NCBI RefSeq assembly: GCF_900100395.1
Contig: NZ_FNFB01000028.1
Coordinates: 1 to 64,000, forward strand
Direction of reading: 5' to 3'
Source: Nonomuraea maritima
GTDB taxonomy: Bacteria > Actinomycetota > Actinomycetes > Streptosporangiales > Streptosporangiaceae
Length of the DNA stretch: 64,000 nucleotides
The notes beneath the pieces are model-generated. The model made no database searches. It was not told the origin of the DNA and worked only from the letters and a program-made list of their open reading frames with translations. The position numbers and the translations under genes were made by a program. This document shows positions 32,613 through 39,814 of this stretch, in pieces; the stretch's first letter is position 1; each line of letters starts with the position of its first letter.

Positions 32613-33360
32613 CTGCGTGCGTTCGCAGCGCTGCCACCACCACATCCGCGAGCGGCACGGCACCGTCCCGCGCGCGGATGGCCGCGATCAGGCCCGTCAC
32701 CTCGTCGTGCTGCGCGGCCGTCAGCGGCACGATCAGCTCGACCAGCGCGCCCGCCTTCGGCCGAGGAGGAGGCGCGGCCGCCGCGGCGGGGCCAACGTCG
32801 CCGGCGTCGTCCTCTTCGTCCTCGTCGTCCTGGCCCTCGTCGGCCTGGTCGTCGTCGACGTCGGCCAACTCGTCCTCGTCAACGTCGCGGGCAGAGGCGG
32901 GGACCGGGGCCGGCGCGGGCCTCGGCTGGGCGGGCTCGTCCTGCACGATCTCGATCTCGTTGCCGAGGTCGTGCAGGATGTCCGCGAGGTCCTCCTCCCG
33001 CCACCCCGTGCCGTCGAGGTCGGGAAGCGACTGGAGCAGCTCGGCGAGCTTGCCGTCGTCGTACTCTCCGTACTCGGCGAGCCGGTTGTCCGCCAGCATG
33101 ATCCGCTTCGCGGTCTCGTCGTCCACGTCGATGACGACGGTGGGCACGTGCTTCAGCCCGGCCTTGGTTGCGCCGCGCCAGCGGTGCTCACCAGCGATGA
33201 TCCGCATCCGGGACTTCTGCGCGACGACGGACCCGTAGAAGCCGTGCTTCCGGATCGACGCCACGATCACGTCGATGTCGCCGCGGTGCGGGTTGTCCGG
33301 GTGCGGCTTCAGGTCGCGGACCGCGACCATCCGGTATTCCTGCGGCGCGATCTCCGCCAT
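32599..33360 (-). CDS. ParB/Sulfiredoxin-fold DNA-binding protein
   Basis: 253 residues. Residues ~8-95 form a ParB N-terminal domain: VRDLKPHPDNPHRGDIDVIV, RIIAGEHRWRGATKAGLKHV (the ExxHR box) and DVDDETAKRIMLADNRLAEY. A long acidic linker (DEDELADVDDDQADEGQDD) leads to a C-terminal helical domain. ParB-like proteins of this kind commonly precede terminase in actinophages. The domain may have nuclease, CTPase or DNA-binding activity; which is unknown. Confidence 0.8.
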   Translation of the reverse strand: MAEIAPQEYRMVAVRDLKPHPDNPHRGDIDVIVASIRKHGFYGSVVAQKSRMRIIAGEHRWRGATKAGLKHVPTVVIDVDDETAKRIMLADNRLAEYGEYDDGKLAELLQSLPDLDGTGWREEDLADILHDLGNEIEIVQDEPAQPRPAPAPVPASARDVDEDELADVDDDQADEGQDDEDEEDDAGDVGPAAAAAPPPRPKAGALVELIVPLTAAQHDEVTGLIAAIRARDGAVPLADVVVAALRTHAERQR

Positions 33361-33378
33361 CAGCCCTCCCGCAGCAGG

Positions 33379-33618
33379 TCAGTATTCGGGGTGGTCGTCA
33401 TCGGCTGCCACGGCATCGATCCACTGCGGCGGGGCCGGCTCGACGACCTCGACGGTCTGCTCGGTCACCCACATCGCGCGGGCGCCGATCTTCTCCGAGA
33501 AGTCGTTGAGCGACTCGGTGTCGTCGCCGGGCTGGGCCTGGTCCACGATCAGCGCGAACGGCTCCTCGTGGATGCCGCCCATCTCGATCAGCGGGAGCTG
33601 CAGGACTTGGATGCGCAC
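33379..33618 (-). CDS. Phage hypothetical protein (79 aa)
   Basis: 79 residues with an N-terminal beta segment (RIQVLQLPLIEMGGIHEEPF, ALIVDQAQPGD), a helix (LNDFSEKIGARAMWVTEQTV) and an acidic tail. It overlaps the neighbour upstream by one base (33618). Genes of similar size and style lie beside the ParB-like gene in actinophages. Function unknown. Confidence 0.6.
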   Translation of the reverse strand: MRIQVLQLPLIEMGGIHEEPFALIVDQAQPGDDTESLNDFSEKIGARAMWVTEQTVEVVEPAPPQWIDAVAADDDHPEY

Positions 33619-33914
33619 TACTCGCCCGCCGCGCCCAGCTCGGAGAACCGGCGCTCGAAGATCGACGCCGCGACGGGCCAGAACTCGCCCCCGCCGTCGT
33701 GCAGGACGTAGTCGCCGAGGTACGCGCGGCGCATCCCCTCAGGCGTCTGGATGTCGACGTACTCGCCCGAGCGGCCGCGGAGCGCTGTCCGGCCGATGAT
33801 GCCCTTCAGGTTCGAGTGCTTGTTGATCCAGGCCACGACCTCCGGGACCTGGCCGCCGAGGACCTTGACGGCCTCGACCAGCTCGGGCACGTGCTGGTAC
33901 TCCTTGATGTCCAT
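33618..33914 (-). CDS. Phage hypothetical protein (98 aa), first gene of the late operon
   Basis: 98 residues: KEYQHVPELVEAVKVLGGQV, PEVVAWINKHSNLKGIIGRT, then a beta stretch VDIQTPEGMRRAYLGDYVLH ending EFWPVAASIFERRF. It is the first minus-strand gene upstream of terminase and is divergent from the PadR gene, sharing an 80-bp control region. Function unknown; size and mixed fold resemble small phage accessory proteins. Confidence 0.6.
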   Translation of the reverse strand: MDIKEYQHVPELVEAVKVLGGQVPEVVAWINKHSNLKGIIGRTALRGRSGEYVDIQTPEGMRRAYLGDYVLHDGGGEFWPVAASIFERRFSELGAAGE

Positions 33915-33963
33915 GCCGCCACTCCATTCTTAGCGTGCGCGTGAATTTCCGCATTAGGTGGTT

Positions 33964-33988
33964 CTCTACTTAGGGGGCTAGGTAGAGT
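33964..33988 (+). promoter_or_regulatory. Probable PadR operator overlapping a leaderless promoter
   Basis: CTCTACTTAG (33964-33973) and CTAGGTAGAG (33978-33987) form a 10-bp dyad with one mismatch and a 4-base spacer. Its right arm contains TAGAGT (33983-33988), well placed as a -10 box for transcription starting at the PadR ATG (33995). The arrangement suggests autorepression and also lies in the upstream region of the late operon. Confidence 0.55.
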
Positions 33989-33994
33989 AAGAGC

Positions 33995-34336
33995 ATGCCT
34001 AAACGAGCAGGGCCGCGGATGACGCTGCCCACGCAACTTGTCCTTCGAGCCCTGCTCGAAGACCCCACAAGAGAGATGTACGGGCTGGAGATATGCGCAG
34101 CCGCCGGTCTGCCCACAGGTACTATCCACCCGATTCTCGCCCGCTTCGAAGGGCTAGGCTGGCTCACGTCACATTGGGAAGATGCCGACCCGCACGAGAA
34201 GGGTCGTCCTCGGCGCCGCTATTACAGACTCACGCCGGATGGCATAGTGCAGGCACGTGATGCCCTGGCCACGGCGCACACCCAGGTCGCCAGAATCTCT
34301 GCCGCAAGGCGTGGTCTGTTGGGCGGGACCGCATGA
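33995..34336 (+). CDS. PadR-family transcriptional regulator
   Basis: 113 residues from ATG 33995. The winged-helix domain shows the PadR pattern: TQLVLRALLEDPTREMYGLE, ICAAAGLPTGTIHPILARFE, GLGWLTSHWEDADP, then GRPRRRYYRLTPDG. A short C-terminal helix replaces the usual dimerisation region. No ribosome site is visible, consistent with leaderless translation. It overlaps the next gene as ATGA and probably controls itself and that gene. The strand is opposite to the phage operons. Confidence 0.85.
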   Translation: MPKRAGPRMTLPTQLVLRALLEDPTREMYGLEICAAAGLPTGTIHPILARFEGLGWLTSHWEDADPHEKGRPRRRYYRLTPDGIVQARDALATAHTQVARISAARRGLLGGTA

Positions 34337-35196
34337 CTGCAGACGCGAACTCCCTATACGCGATCAGGCATCGTCAGCCCAGCCTGGAGGAGGCTTGCCT
34401 GATCTTGGAGTTTATAGCCAAGGAAATAGACAACGGAATCGAGCCACTCGCCGAACATGGAGCGTATGACTGTAGAGCCGTCACCACGTGGATGAATGAG
34501 CTAGCAGCTAGCCTCGAAGAGGCGAACATCCCCTCCTATGCAGGGAACGAGGTCTTCGAGCTCTTCCACCGTTTGGAGCGTGAGCTCGACGTTCTTCACG
34601 CTGCGGTCCGCAACTCCCGACCCAACTACGAGATTGCAAGCGTTGAGGATCGTGTGCGGCTGCTCGCTTACGAACTTCACCGCGTTCTAGACCGGCATCG
34701 GTTCAGACCTGCCGTGGTTCCTTATGAGAACGTCCAGCCGGTTTCCGACAAGCCTCGCGTTGAAGTCGCGCGCCCTGCCACGCGCATGGTTAAACTCGCC
34801 CTCTTCATGCTGCCCCATGCTCACCGCGAACGCTACGACGAAGAAGCTCACAGCGAGTTGTACGACTTGGCACGAGCTAAGGCCACTGCCAGCATGCAGG
34901 TTTATCACGCCTTGCGATACGGCATCCGAATGGTGCAGCTTCGCAGCGCCTTGAAGGATCCGGCCCGACGGAGTTGGGAACCCGTTCTACAGGTTACGTG
35001 CTGGATTTTGGCGACGGAGTTTCGGACATGGCTGATCATCGGCTCAGTGACGACCGCCGCTCTGATCAACGTCGTGGCGGAACAGGGATGGGGCTCCGCT
35101 GTACTCGCAGCTCCAACCGCATGGATGTTTCACCACGGAGCACGATGGCTTCGCAAGCGCCTCGGCCTGTCATTGAAGGAGGGCGATGAGGAGTAA
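34333..35196 (+). CDS. Helical membrane protein paired with PadR regulator
   Basis: 287 residues from ATG 34333, overlapping the PadR stop. The first 160 residues are soluble helices (RAVTTWMNELAASLEEANIP, VFELFHRLERELDVLHAAVR). A middle motif LPHAHRERYDEEAHSELYDL resembles segments found in actinomycete proteins encoded beside PadR genes. Two membrane segments lie near residues 225-262 (WLIIGSVTTAALINVVAEQG, SAVLAAPTAWMF). Function unknown; PadR pairs often control membrane stress or transport genes. Confidence 0.65.
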   Translation: MTADANSLYAIRHRQPSLEEACLILEFIAKEIDNGIEPLAEHGAYDCRAVTTWMNELAASLEEANIPSYAGNEVFELFHRLERELDVLHAAVRNSRPNYEIASVEDRVRLLAYELHRVLDRHRFRPAVVPYENVQPVSDKPRVEVARPATRMVKLALFMLPHAHRERYDEEAHSELYDLARAKATASMQVYHALRYGIRMVQLRSALKDPARRSWEPVLQVTCWILATEFRTWLIIGSVTTAALINVVAEQGWGSAVLAAPTAWMFHHGARWLRKRLGLSLKEGDEE

Positions 35197-35201
35197 ATGG
35201 C

Positions 35202-35990
35202 CTAGCGATTGATCCACACGGACTCCACGGCGTGCCTCCGCTCGTCTGAGCTGGAGGCGCGCACTCGGTAGTCGATGCGGCGCCAGTCGGAGAGCAGCTC
35301 GTCGTACAGCTCGCTGCGGTACCCGGACAGCACCACGGCTCCCTTGCAGGCGGCGAGGACCTCCAGGAGGCGGCGGTGCTCGGGCTCCAGGTCCATCTCC
35401 TTGACGTAGTGGCCAGAGCCGAACTCGTTCCGCGTGCTGCGCAGGTACGGCGGGTCGACGTACATCGCGGTCTGCGGCGAGTCCATCCGCTCGATCAGCT
35501 CGAACGCGTCCACCTGCTCGATGAACGCCTCCCGCAGCCGAGCCGCGTGCCAGCGCAGAGCCGCGGCGGCCCGCTTGGAGCCGGCCGGGTTGTTGACCCG
35601 CGTTCTCGAGGTCGGCCTGCGCCAGGAGGCGCCGGCCTCACCGCTGCGGGACTGCGTGCACTGGATCCACCAGCGGCGGGCGCGCTCCAGGTCTGACGCG
35701 GTGTTGTCGCCCAGCTTGGCGGCCTGGTGCTCGGCGCGGGCGTACGGCGTCAGCTCGATCGCGCGGATCAGCGATCGGGGCCGATCGCGCAGCGTCCTCA
35801 TGAAGCAGATGAGGTCGCCGTTGATGTCGTTGATCGTCTCGATCTGGACGGGCTGCTTGGCGAAGAACACCGCGGCGCTGCCCGCGAAGGGTTCGACGTA
35901 CACCTCGTGCGGCGGCAGGAGGCTGGCCAGGAACGGGCCCAGCCTGCCCTTGGCGCCGTAGTACTGGAACGGAGGGCGCAGGGCATCCAA
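35202..35990 (-). CDS. DNA adenine methylase (D12 class)
   Basis: 262 residues from TTG/ATG at 35990. Class alpha N6-adenine methyltransferase: motif I-type start PPFQYYGAKGRLG, VEPFAGSAAVFF, target motif YVDPPYLRS and GAVVLSGYRS. It transfers methyl from SAM to adenine in DNA, probably an orphan enzyme since no restriction gene is adjacent. In phages this protects DNA or marks it for packaging or regulation. The start is shared in a 45-bp divergent gap with the plus-strand gene at 36036. Confidence 0.85.
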   Translation of the reverse strand: MDALRPPFQYYGAKGRLGPFLASLLPPHEVYVEPFAGSAAVFFAKQPVQIETINDINGDLICFMRTLRDRPRSLIRAIELTPYARAEHQAAKLGDNTASDLERARRWWIQCTQSRSGEAGASWRRPTSRTRVNNPAGSKRAAAALRWHAARLREAFIEQVDAFELIERMDSPQTAMYVDPPYLRSTRNEFGSGHYVKEMDLEPEHRRLLEVLAACKGAVVLSGYRSELYDELLSDWRRIDYRVRASSSDERRHAVESVWINR

Positions 35991-36035
35991 GGCGGGCCCT
36001 CCTCGCTATGGTGACGTAGTGGACGATTCGATCAG

Positions 36036-36335
36036 GTGTGCGATCCGGTGAAGCCGAACCCGTACGACGATGAGGCGTATCCGGTCCCGAAGCCGCCGCT
36101 GGTCGCGTACGCACCCGCGGGGGAGTTCGATGATCGGGGCGTGTTCCTGCTGGCCTGGCGGCGGGTGGACGGCGGCCGCTGGGAGGGCCTGGTGACGTGG
36201 GTGGTCACCACGCGGTCGGGGGCCGGGGAGATGCACCGGAAGTTCGTCGAGTGGGTACCCGCCGATGACCTGCATCAGGTCCCGGCTGAGGCAATGCGCG
36301 ACAGGTACAAGGGAGTGCCGAGGTTCACTCAGTGA
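36036..36335 (+). CDS. Hypothetical protein (99 aa)
   Basis: 99 residues from GTG 36036. Contains DDRGVFLLAWRRVDGGRWEG, LVTWVVTTRSGAGEMHRKFV, EWVPADDLHQVP. The alternating pattern suggests a small beta-barrel. It is divergent from the methylase and convergent with the small zinc-finger-like gene and recombinase. No family is recognised. Confidence 0.5.
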   Translation: MCDPVKPNPYDDEAYPVPKPPLVAYAPAGEFDDRGVFLLAWRRVDGGRWEGLVTWVVTTRSGAGEMHRKFVEWVPADDLHQVPAEAMRDRYKGVPRFTQ

Positions 36336-36584
36336 CCGGTGCGAGCGTGGGAGCGCTTCTGTCTCTTGTGTCTCGCGTCATGGTGCGTGACCTGCGGAAA
36401 CGCGCGAAAGAGCGCGTAATGATCATGGTGTGCGCGATGCTGTGACCAGCGGAAACGTGCTGTCGTCTCGCCTAAGGCACCGTGTCGCGGACCTATTCCC
36501 TTACATGCGGAAGCGCTAGATAGACGCTCAGCGTTGACTACAGCGCGTCTATCTAGCGCGTTCTGGTCCGATCAAAGCGCAGCA
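36336..36584. other. Convergent intergenic region with motif cluster and perfect 15-bp inverted repeat
   Basis: No gene is seen. The region holds TGACCTGCGGAAA (36388-36400), a one-mismatch copy TGACCAGCGGAAA (36443-36455), and a perfect 15-bp inverted repeat listed below. The same 13-mer occurs inverted at 40509-40521. It lies just past the end of the recombinase gene, where gene direction does not call for a promoter. Confidence 0.6.
36513..36559. repeat. Perfect 15-bp inverted repeat beside the tyrosine recombinase
   Basis: GCGCTAGATAGACGC (36513-36527) and GCGTCTATCTAGCGC (36545-36559) are exact reverse complements separated by 17 bases. There is no T-run, so it is not a typical terminator. 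A related arrangement of GCTAGCGA/TCGCTAGC arms occurs at 40467-40507. Possible roles are recombinase arm or core site, or operator for a dimeric regulator. Confidence 0.7.
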
Positions 36585-36749
36585 TCACCAGACACGGAGC
36601 AGCCGATACTGCTCGACATCCTCAGCGTGCCCCACCGAGACGTGGCACCCAGTGCACACCGCGCGGTCAGCCCACGTACCCAGGTTGATCGCACCGCAGT
36701 GGTGCACCCACGCCGACTTGTCCAGCGCGCTCGATCCCGACCTGGGCAC
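36585..36749 (-). CDS. Small zinc-finger-like protein (54 aa) after the recombinase
   Basis: 54 residues from GTG 36749, with GGGAGG upstream, 11 bases after the recombinase stop in the same direction. Residues 15-39 carry HHCGAINLGTWADRAVCTGC, a compact Cys/His cluster that could hold zinc. The length and position suggest co-expression with the recombinase. It could be a directionality factor, but its sequence does not show an excisionase HTH, so this is speculation. Confidence 0.5.
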   Translation of the reverse strand: MPRSGSSALDKSAWVHHCGAINLGTWADRAVCTGCHVSVGHAEDVEQYRLLRVW

Positions 36750-36760
36750 GCAGCCTCCCT

Positions 36761-37735
36761 CTACTCCAGCGCCGACGCCACCAGCTGCGACGGATCCCGC
36801 TCCAACAGGCGGCCGGAGTGCACGTACCGCATGGTCGTATCCATCGACTCGTGGTCCAACGCGTCCTTGATCTCGAACGAGTCCGCGCCCAGCTCCGCAG
36901 CGATCGACGCCCACGTGTGCCGCAGGACGTGCGGCGTGATGCTCAACCCCGCCTGACGGCCGACCCGCGCCACCAGCTCCGACGCCGACGACCGGTAGAA
37001 ACGGCCACCCGTGTCCGTCACGAAGATCCGCCCCGTCAGCTGCGACACCTCGACGCCGGCGCGGCGAGCCCGATCCTCCAGATACCGGTCAATCGCATAC
37101 CCGGTCTCCACCGGCAAGCGGCGCCTCTTCGGCTTGGTGCCCTTACCGACGATCCTCAGGCTTCGCAGGCCGCGCTCATACCCGAGTGCGGCCAAGTCCG
37201 CCGACACTGCCTCCTCGATCCGGACCCCGGTCTGCACCAGCACCCGGATGAACGCCGACGTCCGCAGCCGGGCCGGCCCGTGGTCAGAGTCGGCCGCGGC
37301 AATCAGCTGACGGGCCTCGGCCAAGGTCAGCGCCGTCGTCTCGGAGTGGTTGCGCGACAGCTTCGGCCTGCGCGTGCCCTTGAACCGGTTGGCGTCGATG
37401 ACCTCCTCGTCGACGAGGTAGTCGTACCAGGCCGACACCGACGACAGGCGCCGCGACATGGTGGCCGGGGGCACCGCCTTACCGGTCTTCTCCACGGCGC
37501 GGAGATCGAGCCAACGCTTGTAGACGTCGCCGTGCGACTTGCGCGCCTGGAGCGGGTCAAGCCCGGTCTCCCGGCAGAAGTCGAACCACATCGCGAGGTC
37601 GCGCCGGTAGCCGTCCCGCGTGTTCGGCGAGTCGTACGACAGCAGCCACGACATCGTCGCGTCCTGAGCGAAGCCGAGCAGACCGGGCGGGAACGCGAGT
37701 TCTCCGCCCCCGCGCGGCACCAGTTCGGCGGTCAC
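36761..37735 (-). CDS. Tyrosine recombinase (phage integrase family)
   Basis: 324 residues from ATG 37735. Residues ~25-115 are the core-binding SAM-like domain (MSWLLSYDSPNTRDGYRRDL). The catalytic set is present: R172 (TGVRIEEA), K198 in VGKGTKPKRR, H269 and R272 (HVLRHTW), H295 (ALDHES) and nucleophile Y304 (MRYVH). Length is that of XerC/D-like integrases. It overlaps the upstream gene as ATGA. It lies in mid-genome, between early and late genes, rather than at a prophage end. Confidence 0.9.
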   Translation of the reverse strand: MTAELVPRGGGELAFPPGLLGFAQDATMSWLLSYDSPNTRDGYRRDLAMWFDFCRETGLDPLQARKSHGDVYKRWLDLRAVEKTGKAVPPATMSRRLSSVSAWYDYLVDEEVIDANRFKGTRRPKLSRNHSETTALTLAEARQLIAAADSDHGPARLRTSAFIRVLVQTGVRIEEAVSADLAALGYERGLRSLRIVGKGTKPKRRRLPVETGYAIDRYLEDRARRAGVEVSQLTGRIFVTDTGGRFYRSSASELVARVGRQAGLSITPHVLRHTWASIAAELGADSFEIKDALDHESMDTTMRYVHSGRLLERDPSQLVASALE

Positions 37736-38229
37736 GGCTCGCGCTCGGCCGAGCGGGAAGTGATCTCGGCGAGCGCCTCCTGCAGAGCCGGGTTGCCTGC
37801 GGCAAGCTGCTCCAGCTCAGGGCCGGCGATCTCGTAAAGGGCGGCGGCCTCCGGGGCGCGGGACTGCAGCGCGGCGGCGATGCCTTCCGGGGTAGCGTCG
37901 GGCCAACGAGTGTGGACGCGACGCACCACCGCGGCGTACAGCTCGGCCGTTTCGCTCGCGGATGCTGCCGGGTCGAGCTCGATGGAGTTGGACGGCCGGG
38001 TGTCGTCGGTGCGGAGATGCGTGCGAACGAGCTCATAGTTGCTGAGCATCCCGCCACCACGCACCGGCGCACCCTTGACCGCCTGGTGTGTCTTCCGCAG
38101 CAGGGCGAGCACCGCCCGCAGGTCCTGCGGGTCCAGGCCGGCCAGCGCGTTGACCGCGCGCCGATCCTCCGCGCCGAGGGGGACGCCCAGCTCGTCGAAC
38201 AGGGCCACGATGTGCTGAAGGTTCCGCAT
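37732..38229 (-). CDS. Hypothetical protein coupled to the recombinase (165 aa)
   Basis: 165 residues, helical: LQHIVALFDELGVPLGAEDR, LDPQDLRAVLALLRKTHQAV, then a Ser/Asp-rich linker and AELYAAVVRRVHTRWPDATP and LEQLAAGNPALQEALAEI. Ends by ATGA overlap with the recombinase gene. No known DNA-binding motif is obvious. Coupling suggests a role in the same process, unproven. Confidence 0.55.
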   Translation of the reverse strand: MRNLQHIVALFDELGVPLGAEDRRAVNALAGLDPQDLRAVLALLRKTHQAVKGAPVRGGGMLSNYELVRTHLRTDDTRPSNSIELDPAASASETAELYAAVVRRVHTRWPDATPEGIAAALQSRAPEAAALYEIAGPELEQLAAGNPALQEALAEITSRSAEREP

Positions 38230-38263
38230 CAGAAACCACCGCCGACGCTGAAGGCCGTCACGT

Positions 38264-38506
38264 TCATAGCTCCACCTGCCGGAACACGACGGTGGCCTTG
38301 TAACGGCCGTCGTACTCGGGGTCCGGCTCGGACTCGGCCGACACGACGTGCAGCTCCGCGTCGTCGCCGAAGAAGCGTGCGGCTTCGTGGAGTGCGCGGC
38401 GTCGGAGTTCGTCTGGGCTGAAGCCGATGACGTGGACGCTGTGTTGGAAGGTGAAGTCGGGTGCGGCCGGGTTCGGCGGGCCGCCTTCCGCGTGGTTCAT
38501 GATCAC
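38264..38506 (-). CDS. Small phage protein (80 aa), paralogue of the gene at 40751
   Basis: 80 residues from GTG 38506 (ATG 38500 is an alternative with GAGAGAAAG upstream). The conserved block DELRRRALHEAARFFG followed by a strand ATVVFRQVEL is shared with the protein at 40751-40966 (DDLRRQALDYAADLGW, then VIVTVERR). Together they form a small alpha/beta domain. Function unknown. It is divergent from the membrane protein at 38633, with a palindromic operator between. Confidence 0.55.
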   Translation of the reverse strand: MIMNHAEGGPPNPAAPDFTFQHSVHVIGFSPDELRRRALHEAARFFGDDAELHVVSAESEPDPEYDGRYKATVVFRQVEL

Positions 38507-38555
38507 TTTCTCTCTGCCGCAGGGGAGAGTACATGATCAGCCTAGCTAATGATCA

Positions 38556-38581
38556 ATGGTCATAACAGCGATTATGACCAT
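38556..38581. promoter_or_regulatory. Perfect 10-bp palindromic operator in a divergent gap
   Basis: ATGGTCATAA (38556-38565) and TTATGACCAT (38572-38581) are exact inverse arms around CAGCGA. Two TGATCA sites lie just to the left. The dyad sits midway between the divergent starts at 38506 and 38633, as for a dimeric repressor. Confidence 0.6.
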
Positions 38582-38632
38582 GTCTTAGCGATCTTGAGGT
38601 GAGTCCGCTTTCAGGCGTCGGAGATCGCGGCC

Positions 38633-39205
38633 GTGGCAGACAATGACCTCATGACAACTCCCCCACCACTAGCCCGGCTGCTTATCGTCGCCGCCAAAAA
38701 AGCCCTCGCGGCAGTCGGCCTGACGTTAGTGTTTCTTGTCGTCGGCACGACCGAAGGCATCTTTGATCCTGAGCCGGACTGGCTGCTCTGGCTCTTCAGT
38801 GGCGCAGCCGTGGTTTCCCTAGGGTCGTCGCTAGTGCTCAGCTGGTACACCGACAGACCGCGCCGCGCAGCAGTCGAGCAAGCCGAACGAAGCCCGTCCG
38901 AACGGCTACGCGAACTCAACACAATGGTCGAGTCCTCCATGGCGGTCACCGCCCAATTCATGGACCGACTCGTACGCGAACTCGAATCACAGAAAGCCGC
39001 CGCCGAGGCAACCATCGCGGAAGGTGAGGAGCGGGCTCGGTGGCTGGACATCAACAAGGGCGAAGCCGAGAAGATGCGGCAGCTCCTCGTCGGCGAGACG
39101 AAGGCGACCATCAGCGCCCAGCGTCGTCGCGACTGGATGCTCGTCGGCATCGGCGCGCTCATCTCGATCCCCATCGGAGCCATGATCAACTTGCTTGTGC
39201 CATGA
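38633..39205 (+). CDS. Membrane protein with central coiled coil, probable moron
   Basis: 190 residues from GTG 38633 (ATG 38651 possible). Two N-terminal membrane segments (AAVGLTLVFLVVGTTEGIF, LLWLFSGAAVVSLGSSLVLS), a long cytoplasmic helix region (ERLRELNTMVESSMAVTAQF, LVRELESQKAAAEATIAEGE) and a C-terminal membrane segment (WMLVGIGALISIPIGAMINL). The strand is opposite to the surrounding phage genes. It may act at the host membrane in lysogeny, for example as superinfection exclusion, but no family supports this. Confidence 0.6.
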   Translation: MADNDLMTTPPPLARLLIVAAKKALAAVGLTLVFLVVGTTEGIFDPEPDWLLWLFSGAAVVSLGSSLVLSWYTDRPRRAAVEQAERSPSERLRELNTMVESSMAVTAQFMDRLVRELESQKAAAEATIAEGEERARWLDINKGEAEKMRQLLVGETKATISAQRRRDWMLVGIGALISIPIGAMINLLVP

Positions 39206-39340
39206 AAACGAGACCTCACGGGCGACGGCGCCTTCTGCGTTTTGGGGGGTGGTGCCCCCTGGCGTGGTCGGGCGCGGGCCGGCTGGTTGTGGGTGGGTCT
39301 GCGTCGAGGAGGACCAGGCCGTCGTCGACGTGCGCCGCGG

Positions 39341-39538
39341 TCAGCGCAGGCCGGGGAACATCTGGTCTAGGTTCGCGGCGGCGGAGCTGGTCGCGAGGGC
39401 CAGGTGCAGCCGCGTCCATGCGTCGGCGAGGGTGACGCACGACTGGACGTGCACGGTGTCGTCGAGGTGCTCGGCCGCCTGGTCGAGGAGTTCGCCTGCT
39501 TTCGCCGCGGCGATGCTGGCAGCCTCCGAGGGGATCAT
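39341..39538 (-). CDS. Small helical phage protein (65 aa)
   Basis: 65 residues from ATG 39538, overlapping the HTH gene stop as ATGA. Mostly Ala-rich helices (EAASIAAAKAGELLDQAAEH, TLADAWTRLHLALATSSAAA). Ends LDQMFPGLR. It follows the HTH regulator in the same operon. Function unknown; the ~135 bases downstream to the membrane protein hold no clear gene. Confidence 0.55.
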   Translation of the reverse strand: MIPSEAASIAAAKAGELLDQAAEHLDDTVHVQSCVTLADAWTRLHLALATSSAAANLDQMFPGLR

Positions 39539-39774
39539 GCGGACGCTCCGGCCGAGGTGGTCGTGTTCGTCTCGGTGCGGGAGCGGGTGTCGCCGCCGCG
39601 GTGTCGGAGTTCGGCGCCGGCCTCCTCGAGGAGCTGGTGCACGAACCCGTACGACCGGCCGATCGACAGGGCGATCGCGCGGATCGACTCGCCGGAGCGG
39701 TACCGGAGGGCTACGGCTTGGGCGGCCTGGGCGCGCTCGGCGCCGACGATGCGGACGTTGGGTCGCAGCTGCAT
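39535..39774 (-). CDS. Helix-turn-helix DNA-binding protein (79 aa)
   Basis: 79 residues from ATG 39774. The central HTH reads ALRYRSGESIRAIALSIGRS then YGFVHQLLEEAGAELRHRGG, a pattern common in small actinomycete DNA-binding proteins of the MarR-unlike HTH_psq/Hin-recombinase type. It likely acts as a regulator or nucleoid-like factor. It is divergent from the sigma-factor-like gene at 39815 with only 40 bases between starts. Confidence 0.7.
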   Translation of the reverse strand: MQLRPNVRIVGAERAQAAQAVALRYRSGESIRAIALSIGRSYGFVHQLLEEAGAELRHRGGDTRSRTETNTTTSAGASA

Positions 39775-39814
39775 GGGGGGCCTTTCCTGTTGTCGAGGGT
39801 GGAGAATCGGGAGC

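Noticed and set aside
33379-33914. Toxin-antitoxin pair for the two small genes beside the ParB-like gene.
   Set aside because: Neither shows a toxin motif, and they pack as ordinary members of the late operon.
35202-36335. Restriction-modification or BREX-like defence locus around the adenine methylase.
   Set aside because: No nuclease, ATPase or specificity gene is adjacent; an orphan phage methylase is simpler.
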